This document shows positions 1 through 6,279 of a DNA stretch of 64,000 nucleotides, one piece after another. Numbering within the stretch: position 1 is the stretch's first letter; each line of letters opens with the position of its first letter. The position numbers and the translations under genes were made by a program. This DNA comes from Pseudomonas kilonensis (lineage in GTDB: Bacteria; Pseudomonadota; Gammaproteobacteria; Pseudomonadales; Pseudomonadaceae), in the NCBI RefSeq assembly GCF_001269885.1, contig NZ_LHVH01000010.1, forward strand, positions 1 to 64,000, in the 5' to 3' direction. A model generated the notes under the pieces. It worked only from the letters and a program-made list of their open reading frames with translations. It ran no database searches and was not told the DNA's origin.

Positions 1-74
1 TCCATAATATTTTCATTTGTTTTCGTTGCTAATTCTGTATCTATATACCTAAGGAGTAGTAATTCATGTAGGAG

Positions 75-129
75 AAAGGGGGCGGATTTATTTGCTTGCT
101 CAGTTATTAAATAAATCCGTCCCCTTTTT
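75..129. repeat. Hairpin repeat, copy 1
   Basis: Two 19-bp arms, 75-93 and 109-127, are inverted repeats with a single mismatch, and the right arm runs into a T tract. The arm core is GGATTTATTT, an A/G-rich outer part precedes it, and the loop is 15 bases. It is the first of five related copies in 1-3700. It lies just before the first SUKH-type gene and could also act as a rho-independent terminator for whatever gene ends left of the window. Confidence 0.8.
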
Positions 130-217
130 CCTTTTTCTCGTAAGCGGATTTTTTATAGTGCGTGGCCTGCCCCCCTTTTTGCGAGAATTTTTTTCTATAA
201 AAACTAGGAGGGATAAA

Positions 218-616
218 ATGGTAAATGATTTTCAGGAGTTTATGAGTAATAAGAAAGACGAGCATTTGTTTGATGGTTTATTTCCTGTGGATGATGTTTC
301 GTTGAGTGCGATAACTAATGTGCAGACGAAAGTACCCGTTGACTATATAGGATTCTTGAAGGAGTACGGATGTGGAGAAATTGAGGTCGCAGGTTTGATG
401 CTATATAACGGGTTTTTAGAGGTTGGCGAAGTTTTTGATGCGGAGACTGCAGTGTCGTTGAGTGATATTCTCATTTTTGGAGATGATATGCAGGGGCGCT
501 GCATTGGGTTCGATAAAAACGATCATTGGGCTGTGGTAGAGATAGGCTCCTCAGATATCTCATGTAGGAAGTTGAGTAACACATTCTCTGAATTTTTATA
601 TGATAGGCTGAGCTGA
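218..616 (+). CDS. SMI1/KNR4 (SUKH) family protein, probable immunity protein
   Basis: Predicted 132-aa cytoplasmic protein. The ATG at 218 is chosen because AGGAGG sits 6 bases upstream (206-211). The reading frame stays open back to 92, but that part runs through the hairpin repeat and codes for a low-complexity hydrophobic stretch. The protein has the SUKH pattern: a helical start, VPVDYIGFLKEYGCGE (a disordered or helical entry followed by a conserved G-x-E), a beta-rich centre, then 'FGDDMQGRCIGFDKNDHWAVVEI' split between two strands, and a C-terminal helix ending in FSEFLYDRL. SUKH proteins are best known as antidotes to polymorphic toxins. No toxin gene is visible beside it, so the immunity role is inferred from family and from the array of similar genes that follows. 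It is similar in plan to the gene at 3070. Confidence 0.75.
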   Translation: MVNDFQEFMSNKKDEHLFDGLFPVDDVSLSAITNVQTKVPVDYIGFLKEYGCGEIEVAGLMLYNGFLEVGEVFDAETAVSLSDILIFGDDMQGRCIGFDKNDHWAVVEIGSSDISCRKLSNTFSEFLYDRLS

Positions 617-803
617 TTGCTGAGGTGGTGGGCTGACTAAAATTTTGAGTATGATGCTCTTTCGATGGGGGCGTGGTCAGTCGCGCGTTGTTTGATTTTT
701 ATTTGGAAGTGTGAATGAATGGATGGAAGTTGTTTTTATGAAAGTGCTTGGGTTGGGTCTCCGCTACTAAGTGATCTTCCGGTTCTGGTGTGAGAGGTTG
801 TCC

Positions 804-1289
804 ATGGAGGATAGCGAGGTTTTAGGTGTTATCGATAGCATGGCTTGGACTAAGAAGGCCGCTATTTTTCTTCTATTGCTGGATCGCGCTTTAGTGAATC
901 TAGAGTCCGCGAACCTAACTCACGATAGGTGTGAGGAAGCTATCGAACTCTGCTGGCAGTGGATGTCTGATCGCAGTGTGGATGGGGACCATTTGGCGTA
1001 TTATCTGGACTCTGATGAAATGCAAAATGGTCCGTTGGCAGAGCAAAATTTTGAATCGGATAGTCTGCAACAGAATAGCTTGATTCTAATTCTCTTAGTT
1101 GTAGGTTTTTTTGCTCATCGGGCTTATGAGTTTTCAGGTCAACAAGAAAAGATGTCAGCGTCAATAGCCGAGGCGAATGAGGGGGCTATTGACTACATTG
1201 TTGACTATGTCGACAAGACCGGCCTTCGGAGTGTTCTATTTGGTTTTCTGTCCAAGAGCAAAACGTTTTTTGGGGGGAGCCTTTCATGA
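804..1289 (+). CDS. Imm6-like immunity protein
   Basis: Predicted 161-aa, mostly helical protein. The ATG at 804 is preferred over a GTG at 771 because GAGAGG lies 6 bases before it. Residues about 40-65 (helix, CWQW, then S-V-D-G-D-x-L-x-Y-Y-L-D) match my recollection of the Imm6 immunity family, which has a 'C-W-x-W ... D-G-D-x-L-x-x-Y-L' block. A later F-F-A-H-R-A-Y-E helix and the DYIVDYVDKTG end also fit. The stop overlaps the ATG of the next open frame (ATGA at 1286-1289), suggesting that it was once, or still is, co-translated with a downstream partner. No cognate toxin is in the window. An alternative is an unrelated small helical protein. Confidence 0.65.
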   Translation: MEDSEVLGVIDSMAWTKKAAIFLLLLDRALVNLESANLTHDRCEEAIELCWQWMSDRSVDGDHLAYYLDSDEMQNGPLAEQNFESDSLQQNSLILILLVVGFFAHRAYEFSGQQEKMSASIAEANEGAIDYIVDYVDKTGLRSVLFGFLSKSKTFFGGSLS

Positions 1290-1365
1290 TTCGTGCACCT
1301 TGGGGAGATGAACAATACTGGCGCGGTCGTGAAACAAAAGATCGGCAATGGATTGAGCGCACAAC
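1286..1365 (+). pseudogene. Orphan 5' coding fragment cut by a hairpin repeat
   Basis: An ATG at 1286 overlaps the stop of the Imm6-like gene. It opens a frame rich in W, R, E and D (begins MIRAPWGDEQYW) that looks like real coding sequence for about 27 codons. It then runs straight into hairpin repeat copy 2 at 1366. The frame happens to stay open through the repeat and joins the DUF6985-like gene, giving a 221-codon open frame. The composition changes abruptly at the repeat, so I read this as the 5' remnant of a displaced gene. It could instead be the true start of a fused product. I do not recognise the fragment. Confidence 0.45.
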
Positions 1366-1452
1366 AAAAAAGGGGACAGATTTATTTTGTGGAACGCAGA
1401 GGGGCAGATTTGTTGGTTTTGCTCGGTTTATAAATAAATTTGTCCCCTTTTT
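1366..1452. repeat. Hairpin repeat, copy 2
   Basis: The left arm starts AAAAAAGGGGACAGATTTATTTT without its first base, at 1366-1387, and the right arm, TAAATAAATTTGTCCCCTTT and following T's, is at 1431-1452. The element is about 87 bp. Its interior includes GCAGAGGGGCAG, which is shared with copy 5. The arms could form a stem of about 20 bp. Confidence 0.8.
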
Positions 1453-1468
1453 ATTGAGGCGGTTAAAA

Positions 1469-1951
1469 ATGAGTTTTGTCTCAGGTAGTGATTTTGGTGA
1501 GCTGCTTTTTGATGGGGTTTGGACCGGGCTGTGCGATGTAGTGATTTTTGGATGCCACCATGAGGTGCCGCTTGTTGTTCAAACGTTTGATGGCGACCCA
1601 ATCTCTGAAACTCAGCGGCTTGCGTTTCGAGAGTTTGATTCAAATAAAATCGCGATTTCTTTATTGATAGAAGAAACTGTTTTCAACTATTACCTTGGTA
1701 GAGTTGAGGAATACCGAGGATGCTTTGGTGCTGAAGAGGTCGATATCAAGGCGCCCAGAGTCCATGCAGTTGACGATATGCATGGATTAGTTTCTTTGAA
1801 GTGCATTAAGGTAATGTCCGCTTTTAATACCAGTGCGCGCGAAATCGGTTTTATCTTTGATGCCACCTTCGACCCCCAGCTTGGTTTGGGGGTTCTGGTT
1901 ACTAATGGTTCAGTAGAAGCTGTTGATGCGCAGGATATTTTGCTGGGTTGA
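1469..1951 (+). CDS. DUF6985-like hypothetical protein
   Basis: Predicted 160-aa soluble protein. The ATG at 1469 has GAGGCGG 6-12 bases upstream (1456-1462) and lies just after hairpin repeat copy 2, so it is preferred over the far-upstream ATG at 1286. The layout, with an early beta region 'DFGELLFDGVWTG', a helical centre with a Y-Y pair, and the ending 'FDPQLGLGVLV-NG-VEAVDAQDILL', resembles what I remember of the DUF6985 family. That family is common in immunity-gene neighbourhoods and has no known biochemical activity. The frame is continuous with an upstream orphan fragment (1286-1365), which may mislead automatic start calling. Its role as an immunity or toxin-associated protein is inferred only from position. 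Confidence 0.6.
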   Translation: MSFVSGSDFGELLFDGVWTGLCDVVIFGCHHEVPLVVQTFDGDPISETQRLAFREFDSNKIAISLLIEETVFNYYLGRVEEYRGCFGAEEVDIKAPRVHAVDDMHGLVSLKCIKVMSAFNTSAREIGFIFDATFDPQLGLGVLVTNGSVEAVDAQDILLG

Positions 1952-1962
1952 TTGGCGTATAG

Positions 1963-2024
1963 AAAAAAGGGGACAGATTTATTTTTTTGCTAAGTGCTTA
2001 AATAAATCTGTCTCCTCTTTTTTT
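1963..2024. repeat. Hairpin repeat, copy 3
   Basis: The shortest copy, about 62 bp. The left arm AAAAAAGGGGACAGATTTAT begins at 1963 and the right arm AAATAAATCTGTCTCCTC plus a T run ends at 2024. It lies 11 bases after the stop of the DUF6985-like gene, where it could also terminate transcription. Confidence 0.8.
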
Positions 2025-2107
2025 GGTTGCGGTTGGCCCCATCTCACCTTTGCGCAGAATAGAAATTCCTGACTGGTCCACTCCTCTGGCGCCAAAACGG
2101 TAAGAAT

Positions 2108-2923
2108 ATGAACTTTGAAAACGCGCTTAAAGCTCTCAGTCTGCCGGATGCAGTGGTAGCGTGTGCTGCCGGAAGAATCAGGTCGCCTATTTGCACTCTA
2201 GAGGCACCTGCTCAATGGTTTGGTTTTCCACCTGCGCTGGTGCCAATCTGGAGTGACGGCTCTCGTCCAACCTATATTGGGTATTGGAAGCACTGGTTCG
2301 TGGAGCGGGAGCCTTGTTTTGTAAAGATGTTCGTAAGCTCCGATCGCATGACGACTGAGATCGCGAGAACTCCTTCCCAATTGTTTGGAGTAATCGCGAT
2401 GATGGCGATCAGTTTGGATGATGGGGTGATGTTAGATCTTGAACAGTTTGCGGCGAGGGTAGGGCTTGAAAGCTTATCGGAGCTTGATGCAGTCTCTCTG
2501 AAAACAGGTGACGATCCAAAGGGGTTTCCCAAGGCAGAGCTGTTTAGAACATTAACCCCTCGTGACTGTATTTCCTATGACGGCAATCCATATATGGGGG
2601 GCTTCCCCAGTGAGTTTGCCAGAGGGAACTGGTGGGAAACTAGCTGTTCCTTTGAGGTTCTCAATACGAATATGCGAATACCAGAGAGCGCGAGCTTGCC
2701 TGGCTGGTTTGATCCTGTTCAGGTAAAAACGACGCTATTCGAAAATTTTATGTTGGCGGGTCGCTTGGACTATGCCTGGCTGACATTGAACTCGACTGGC
2801 TGGTTAATTGCTGATGCAAGACGGGCAATTATAGAACTGCAAGCTCGCACCAGCGATGAGGTTTTCGGTTGTGTTGCTGCGTCTTGGCTATCGTTTGCTG
2901 ATGATAGTGCTGGAAGTTATTGA
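2108..2923 (+). CDS. Hypothetical protein, 271 aa, immunity-array member
   Basis: I do not recognise this family. The ATG at 2108 follows a weak GGTAAGA. The product is soluble, with no signal peptide or membrane helix, and is rich in aromatic residues: W-F-G-F-P-P near residue 37, Y-I-G-Y-W-K-H-W near 57, and G-N-W-W-E near 175. It has an acidic overall character. The early block followed by 'EPCFVKMFVSSDRM' and a later helix ending 'EVFGCVAASWLSF' may be a SUKH-like or Imm-like arrangement, but the similarity is too weak to claim. It sits between hairpin repeats 3 and 4 in an array of probable immunity genes, on the same strand, and shares their lower GC content. A role in toxin immunity is therefore plausible but unproven. 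Confidence 0.6.
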   Translation: MNFENALKALSLPDAVVACAAGRIRSPICTLEAPAQWFGFPPALVPIWSDGSRPTYIGYWKHWFVEREPCFVKMFVSSDRMTTEIARTPSQLFGVIAMMAISLDDGVMLDLEQFAARVGLESLSELDAVSLKTGDDPKGFPKAELFRTLTPRDCISYDGNPYMGGFPSEFARGNWWETSCSFEVLNTNMRIPESASLPGWFDPVQVKTTLFENFMLAGRLDYAWLTLNSTGWLIADARRAIIELQARTSDEVFGCVAASWLSFADDSAGSY

Positions 2924-2946
2924 ATGTGCTAGTACTCTGAGAAAGG

Positions 2947-3026
2947 GAAAAAGGGGGCAGTAAGGCGCATAGGGAGCGGGCTTATTGGTTTTTCTCAGTT
3001 CATAAATAAATCTGTCCACTTTTTGC
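2947..3026. repeat. Hairpin repeat, copy 4 (degenerate left arm)
   Basis: The right arm AAATAAATCTGTCCACTTTT at 3004-3023 is well preserved. The left arm keeps only AAAAAGGGGGCAG (2948-2960) and has lost the TTTATTT part. The interior resembles those of copies 2 and 5 in its T-rich 'TTGGTTTTTCTCAGTTCATAAATA' layout (described, not aligned by program). Confidence 0.65.
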
Positions 3027-3069
3027 GACTTTTTGCGCTATGAGCAGAAAAATTATTTGGTAAATAACC

Positions 3070-3519
3070 ATGATGAATTCAGTAGAAATACGACGTCTTA
3101 TAGACGAAATAACATCCGCTGAGCTTTTTGAGGGGGATTATGGTGACTGTGTTTTTAATGTTGATGCCATACTGAGCGGTGTTGAAGAAACGGACCGAAA
3201 AAGTGTGCCTGCTGATTATCTTGAATTTCTTGCGGATTTTGGATTCGGTGAGCTCGACGCTGCTTTTTACGTTGATGATAGTCCGGAAAAATATTCAACT
3301 ATATGCGGTCGGGAAGTTGAGGGTTATGAAGGAGTTTATATAATCGGTGGGAGTTCGAGCGACGTGCTATATGCTTTTGACGCAAAGAATAATTGGCAAG
3401 TTGTAGAGGTTAGCTCAGAGCTGGATGGGTTTGAGGTGTTAGCATCGAACTTTTCTGACTTTATCTTAGAGAAGCTTAAGTGTATAAAGTCCATGGTTGA
3501 GCGACGCGTGGCACGCTAA
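3070..3519 (+). CDS. SMI1/KNR4 (SUKH) family protein, probable immunity protein
   Basis: Predicted 149-aa soluble protein. Two adjacent ATGs (3070 and 3073) are possible starts. No strong ribosome site precedes them, only GGTAAATA. The SUKH pattern is clear: VPADYLEFLADFGFGELD (the conserved entry helix and G-x-G-E turn), a beta core with 'YIIGGSSSDVLYAFDAKNNWQVVEV', and a C-terminal helix 'NFSDFILEKL'. It follows the same plan as the gene at 218, but the two are clearly diverged. Two SUKH proteins of different sequence in one array fit the idea of accumulated antidotes to different toxins. No toxin is seen nearby, so the immunity role is inferred. Confidence 0.75.
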   Translation: MMNSVEIRRLIDEITSAELFEGDYGDCVFNVDAILSGVEETDRKSVPADYLEFLADFGFGELDAAFYVDDSPEKYSTICGREVEGYEGVYIIGGSSSDVLYAFDAKNNWQVVEVSSELDGFEVLASNFSDFILEKLKCIKSMVERRVAR

Positions 3520-3608
3520 TGGTTACTTTGTGATCTAATAGGTCCAAAAGCGACAATTGGGACCAACGATACAGCCTCAGTGGAGATGGGACCTTCTGTG
3601 CCTCAACT

Positions 3609-3697
3609 AAAAAAAAGGGCAGATTTATTTTGTTAGGTGCAGAGGGGCAGCCCCATTGCTTTTCTTGGTTTATAAATAGATCTGTCCCCTTTTTTTG
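3609..3697. repeat. Hairpin repeat, copy 5
   Basis: The left arm AAAAAAAAGGGCAGATTTATTT starts at 3609 and the right arm TAAATAGATCTGTCCCCTTTT plus T run ends at 3697. The interior GCAGAGGGGCAG is shared with copy 2. It marks the right border of the immunity array. The next gene (fic) is on the opposite strand and GC-richer. Confidence 0.8.
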
Positions 3698-3722
3698 CAA
3701 ACATCACCTCAGTGATCATCCA

Positions 3723-5084
3723 TCAGTGGCCATGGAGCGACTTCCAGGACATGAACTCCGATGGTCGTAACCCGTAGCGTGCGAGCACCCCTTCGTGCAG
3801 TCGACGGAGTTCTTCGACGATCAGTGCTTGCACCTCCGGCTGCTCTCTTTCTGAAACATATTCCGCTACCGAGCGTTGAATACATGACAACGGGTCAAGT
3901 TCTGGGTGAGTGATGATTTCCCGAATGGTCTTCTTGATGAAGTCTCGCCATGCCAGGCGTAAAGGGTCCGGCTCCGCAAGGTCTTGCTTGATTGCCAGAT
4001 ATTCCTGTGTCGAGCGTTCGTAGGCCCAGATATACAGGTCGCGAAGCAGCTCTACACGGGTCATTTCGTACACACCCAATGTGGCTCGGCTGTACGCCTG
4101 CTCCGGTACATCCAGAAAGGTCAGCGGACAAAGGTTGGCCCGGAACAAAGGGAGATTCGCTGCCAGTCGGGATGTGCGTTTATTGATGTCGGCAAAGGGC
4201 TGCAAGTAGGGCAGGTGCACCATCATGAAGAAAGACTGCTCGAACGGATCAGCGATCTGATTGGCTTTGCCAAGCAGGACGTCCAGTGCATCTTCAATTT
4301 GCTGTGGCGTTGAGAGCGGGCGATAGGTGCCTTTCCCGATGTCGACGGCGTGCTGGCGAATTCGGCCCTCGTCTGCTGGGTTGGGCAGCAGGTTTTCGGC
4401 CAAGGCGCTATGCAGGTTCATCAATGTGTAACGGTTGAACTCGGCACTCTCGATGTTCTCGACCAAAAGCTCGATAGCTGTCTTATGGTTCAAGATCATC
4501 TGCGTTTCTATAGCGGCCTTGCCCTGTGCTGCCTTACCTTGCTCAATGAGTTGTCGTGTGTCGAGCCGTGAGTAGGTGTTCCCTTCCAGATGGCTTGATG
4601 CCCACGACAGATCAATCAACAAGCGATTCAGGACCGCCCGGCTGTAAGTGCCTGCTGGCTCCGTCGCATCTGCGGTTTTGCCCATCCTGTGCAATTGGCG
4701 CCGCAACGACTCAGGTAAGTACCCTGTCTCGTTAGGACGATAGGCGTCCAGAAAGTCACGCTGGTAGCCCACCGGCTTGCGCGCTTCTGTGGGCTGGTTG
4801 ATATAGGCGAGTATGTCCCGGCTGTCTGCAGATAATGGAATGAAGGCAGGGAAGGCATCGGTGTCAGTATTCAGGGCGTGGGTTTCGGCCTGGTGTTCTA
4901 TTGCGAAATAACGCCGTGCCCTGCCTTCTCCCTGTGCAGTGATTTGGCTGCTTTCGACCAGGTTTGCAAGGATGCGCTGCGCCGTTCGCCGGGCGATTTC
5001 CGGGTGCTTGGTCAAAAGCTCTGAGAGGCTCGCCCCGCTCCTGGATGCCAGGATACTGTTCAGTATGTCGGTGGTCGAAGGCAT
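3723..5084 (-). CDS. Fic-domain protein with N-terminal winged helix and non-canonical core motif
   Basis: Predicted 453-aa protein. Residues 1-60 look like a winged helix-turn-helix (SLSELLTKHPEIARRTAQRILANL...), suggesting DNA binding. Residues about 115-360 are a Fic domain. An SSHLEGN block at 163-169 matches the (S/T)xxxE(G/N) inhibitory motif of class II Fic proteins. The core motif at 295-306 is QPFADINKRTSR instead of HxFx(D/E)GNxRxxR, so the catalytic His is Gln295 and the Gly is Ile300. I recall a Fic subfamily with QPFxDxNKR, so this may be a lineage feature and not decay; whether it still AMPylates is doubtful. The gene stands alone, opposite to the immunity array. Two palindromes lie directly upstream (5112-5192) and are good candidates for autoregulation through the winged helix. 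Confidence 0.88.
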   Translation of the reverse strand: MPSTTDILNSILASRSGASLSELLTKHPEIARRTAQRILANLVESSQITAQGEGRARRYFAIEHQAETHALNTDTDAFPAFIPLSADSRDILAYINQPTEARKPVGYQRDFLDAYRPNETGYLPESLRRQLHRMGKTADATEPAGTYSRAVLNRLLIDLSWASSHLEGNTYSRLDTRQLIEQGKAAQGKAAIETQMILNHKTAIELLVENIESAEFNRYTLMNLHSALAENLLPNPADEGRIRQHAVDIGKGTYRPLSTPQQIEDALDVLLGKANQIADPFEQSFFMMVHLPYLQPFADINKRTSRLAANLPLFRANLCPLTFLDVPEQAYSRATLGVYEMTRVELLRDLYIWAYERSTQEYLAIKQDLAEPDPLRLAWRDFIKKTIREIITHPELDPLSCIQRSVAEYVSEREQPEVQALIVEELRRLHEGVLARYGLRPSEFMSWKSLHGH

Positions 5085-5111
5085 GGTTATGTTGGCGCTG
5101 TTAGAGAAGAT

Positions 5112-5149
5112 TTGGCGCGATTATGGCGCAGTTCTCAGAATCGCGCCAT
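5112..5149. promoter_or_regulatory. Imperfect palindrome plus half-site upstream of fic
   Basis: ATGGCGCAGTTC (5123-5134) faces GAATCGCGCCAT (5138-5149), a 10/12 match across a 3-base spacer. A further half-site TTGGCGCGATT lies at 5112-5122. The site is 28-65 bases upstream of the fic start and repeats the sequence of the stronger palindrome at 5164-5192. It is probably an operator; the binding protein is not known and the Fic protein's own winged helix is the simplest candidate. Confidence 0.55.
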
Positions 5150-5163
5150 TTTGGGTTGAAAAT

Positions 5164-5192
5164 GTGGCGCAGTTCTTGACGAACTGCGCCAC
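5164..5192. promoter_or_regulatory. Perfect 12-bp palindrome upstream of fic
   Basis: GTGGCGCAGTTC (5164-5175) and GAACTGCGCCAC (5181-5192) are exact inverted repeats around TTGAC. The length and symmetry suit a dimeric DNA-binding protein. There is no T tract, so it is not a terminator. It shares the TGGCGCAGTTC half-site with the site at 5123-5149. Confidence 0.65.
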
Positions 5193-5257
5193 AGCTCATC
5201 GCAGCAGATGGATGTAGTTGCTCCCGACGGCCGGGGCTACGTTATGGCCACAGATAA

Positions 5258-5296
5258 AACCCAATGCTGCTCCGTTTAAATGGGTGGCATTGGGTT
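5258..5296. repeat. Inverted repeat, 10-bp arms
   Basis: AACCCAATGC (5258-5267) pairs exactly with GCATTGGGTT (5287-5296) across 19 bases. There is no T tract. With the palindromes at 5112-5192 it makes up most of what can be seen in the gene-free stretch 5085-5421. The remainder shows no convincing gene on either strand. Function unknown. Confidence 0.45.
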
Positions 5297-5393
5297 ATCG
5301 ACCAACCTAGCAGATTGACTCCCCCAGCGTTTTCCAGTCCTTCACCACATCATCGATGCCAGCAGTGGCAGTGTCTCTAACGGATCGTGAAAC

Positions 5394-5420
5394 AGGCGAC
5401 CTTATCGTCGCCCGTTTTTA
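5394..5420 (+). terminator. Terminator-like hairpin
   Basis: GGCGAC (5395-5400), loop CTTATC, GTCGCC (5407-5412), then CGTTTTTATTTATT on the + strand. The stem is short (6 bp). It lies just beyond the 3' end of the minus-strand gene 5422-5694, so it may end read-through from the left or form part of a bidirectional terminator. Confidence 0.4.
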
Positions 5421-5421
5421 T

Positions 5422-5694
5422 TTATTCAACCGCCTGCGCCCGCAATCGTCGGCCAATCACATCCATCACATCACACCCATCGCGCAGCGCGATCGTCAGC
5501 ATTTTGCAGAAGTCGGAAAGCACCAGCGTGTCGGAACTGATTTCTGAACGGAACGCGATATTTTCCAGCAGTTGAGTCACCGTGCGGATACGGTAGTCGG
5601 CGGTTTCGAAGAGGACGTCGAGGGGAGCTTCGGTGTCGATCAGCAGGGTGGCGGGGACGCAGTCGACGCCGGTGATGGGCATGTATCGGTTCAT
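5422..5694 (-). CDS. Small hypothetical protein, 90 aa
   Basis: The frame is open as far as 5937, but the ATG at 5694 (MNRYMPITGVDCVPATLLIDTE) is the likely start. GAGGT lies 9 bases upstream, and the upstream part of the frame overlaps structured leader DNA. The product is acidic and probably helical, with alternating hydrophobic positions (APLDVLFETADYRIRTVTQLLENIAF ... LSDFCKMLTIALRDGCDVMDVI). It has no signal peptide. It resembles in size and style the many short, function-unknown proteins of Pseudomonas (DUF3077/DUF6124-like), but I cannot assign a family. It is expressed alone, behind a leader with two small hairpins (5735-5768). Confidence 0.6.
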   Translation of the reverse strand: MNRYMPITGVDCVPATLLIDTEAPLDVLFETADYRIRTVTQLLENIAFRSEISSDTLVLSDFCKMLTIALRDGCDVMDVIGRRLRAQAVE

Positions 5695-5734
5695 CGGTAG
5701 GACCTCATTCAGTTGAAAGGAGCTACCTCGTTGC

Positions 5735-5768
5735 CGGGTCGCCAAACCCGAGTCGCCATTGGAGCGAC
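5735..5768 (-). promoter_or_regulatory. Two adjacent leader hairpins before the 90-aa gene
   Basis: On the - strand GTCGC-TCCAATG-GCGAC (5768-5752) is followed at once by CGGGT-TTGGCG-ACCCG (5750-5735). Both lie 41-74 bases upstream of the ATG at 5694. Neither has a T tract, so they are more likely RNA structure in the 5' leader than terminators. Confidence 0.4.
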
Positions 5769-5875
5769 GAGGGACTATAGGCCCCTCCATCCGAGCGCTA
5801 CAAGACGTCACTTTCCGAGCTTCATGTAGGAATTCTGGCCCATCAATGGTTGTATTTTCTGCGTCACTTTCGACC

Positions 5876-5904
5876 TTGACATAGGCTGCATAGGCGAATA
5901 GATT
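5876..5904 (+). promoter_or_regulatory. Sigma-70-type promoter
   Basis: TTGACA (5876-5881), a 17-base spacer, then TAGATT (5899-5904). This is a perfect -35 and a 4/6 match at -10. Transcription would begin near 5911 and meet the terminator at 5949-5975. Confidence 0.5.
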
Positions 5905-5910
5905 TTCGCC

Positions 5911-5976
5911 CAGCAGCTCAGTACAGCGCGCAGGCAATTGTTAGAACCTGCCCAGCAGTCCTGGGCTTTTTTTTGC
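5911..5976 (+). ncRNA. Candidate short RNA between promoter and terminator
   Basis: A region of about 65 bases is bounded by the promoter at 5876-5904 and a rho-independent terminator at 5949-5975 and contains no open frame with a start codon and ribosome site. It could be a small RNA. It could instead be an attenuated leader for the NYN gene remnant that begins at 5991, since that start is only 15 bases past the terminator. I do not recognise the sequence as a known Pseudomonas sRNA. Confidence 0.3.
5949..5975 (+). terminator. Rho-independent terminator
   Basis: GCCCAG, a loop of about 5 bases, CTGGGC, followed by eight T's (TTTTTTTT). It is a classic terminator shape on the + strand, directly before the NYN remnant and after the promoter at 5876-5904. 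Confidence 0.65.
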
Positions 5977-5990
5977 CCAAGGAAAAGCCA

Positions 5991-6188
5991 GTGAAGCGAA
6001 CCGCCGTTCTCATTGATGGAGGATTTTTCTTCCAGAGGGTTATGTTTTTCGGCCGCAAATACTTCAGCAAGGAACTGCTGTTATCCGCCGAGCAGATATC
6101 CCAAATCATAAAAAAGCTCGTGAAGCTTCACATCATGAAAATGCCGAGCTTGCTGTTGCTGGTGATCTGGAACCTGATCCTGGATTGA
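5991..6188 (+). pseudogene. Truncated NYN-domain (LabA-like) protein
   Basis: From a GTG at 5991 (AAGGA at 5979-5983) the frame reads VKRTAVLIDGGFFFQRV and continues through a KYFSKELLLSAEQISQIIKKL helix. This is the beginning of a NYN domain (PIN-like RNase fold), in which the 'V-L-I-D-G' strand carries the first catalytic aspartate. After about 44 residues the NYN pattern ends, and a short unrelated tail runs to the stop at 6188. The frame +1 alternative (KAREASHHENAEL... to 6233) does not restore the domain either. The later acidic residues that complete the active site are missing. I therefore call it a 5' remnant. A genuine short protein is less likely. Confidence 0.6.
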
Positions 6189-6279
6189 TATCTCAGGGCG
6201 CTGTGCACCCACAAACAACAGGCAGATGAACCCCGTTTCGCAGCACACCCTGCGCCCGCTCAATTCGGACTAGTAAACC

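Noticed and set aside
1..114. Open frame from base 1 with hydrophobic residues, possibly the end of a gene from the left
   Set aside because: It runs into hairpin repeat copy 1 and shows no family pattern. With no upstream sequence it cannot be told from chance.
738..770. Ten-codon frame MKVLGLGLRY before the Imm6-like gene
   Set aside because: Too short and without a ribosome site.
5695..5937. N-terminal extension of the 90-aa gene
   Set aside because: Overlaps leader hairpins and the + strand promoter region, and the ATG at 5694 has a good ribosome site.
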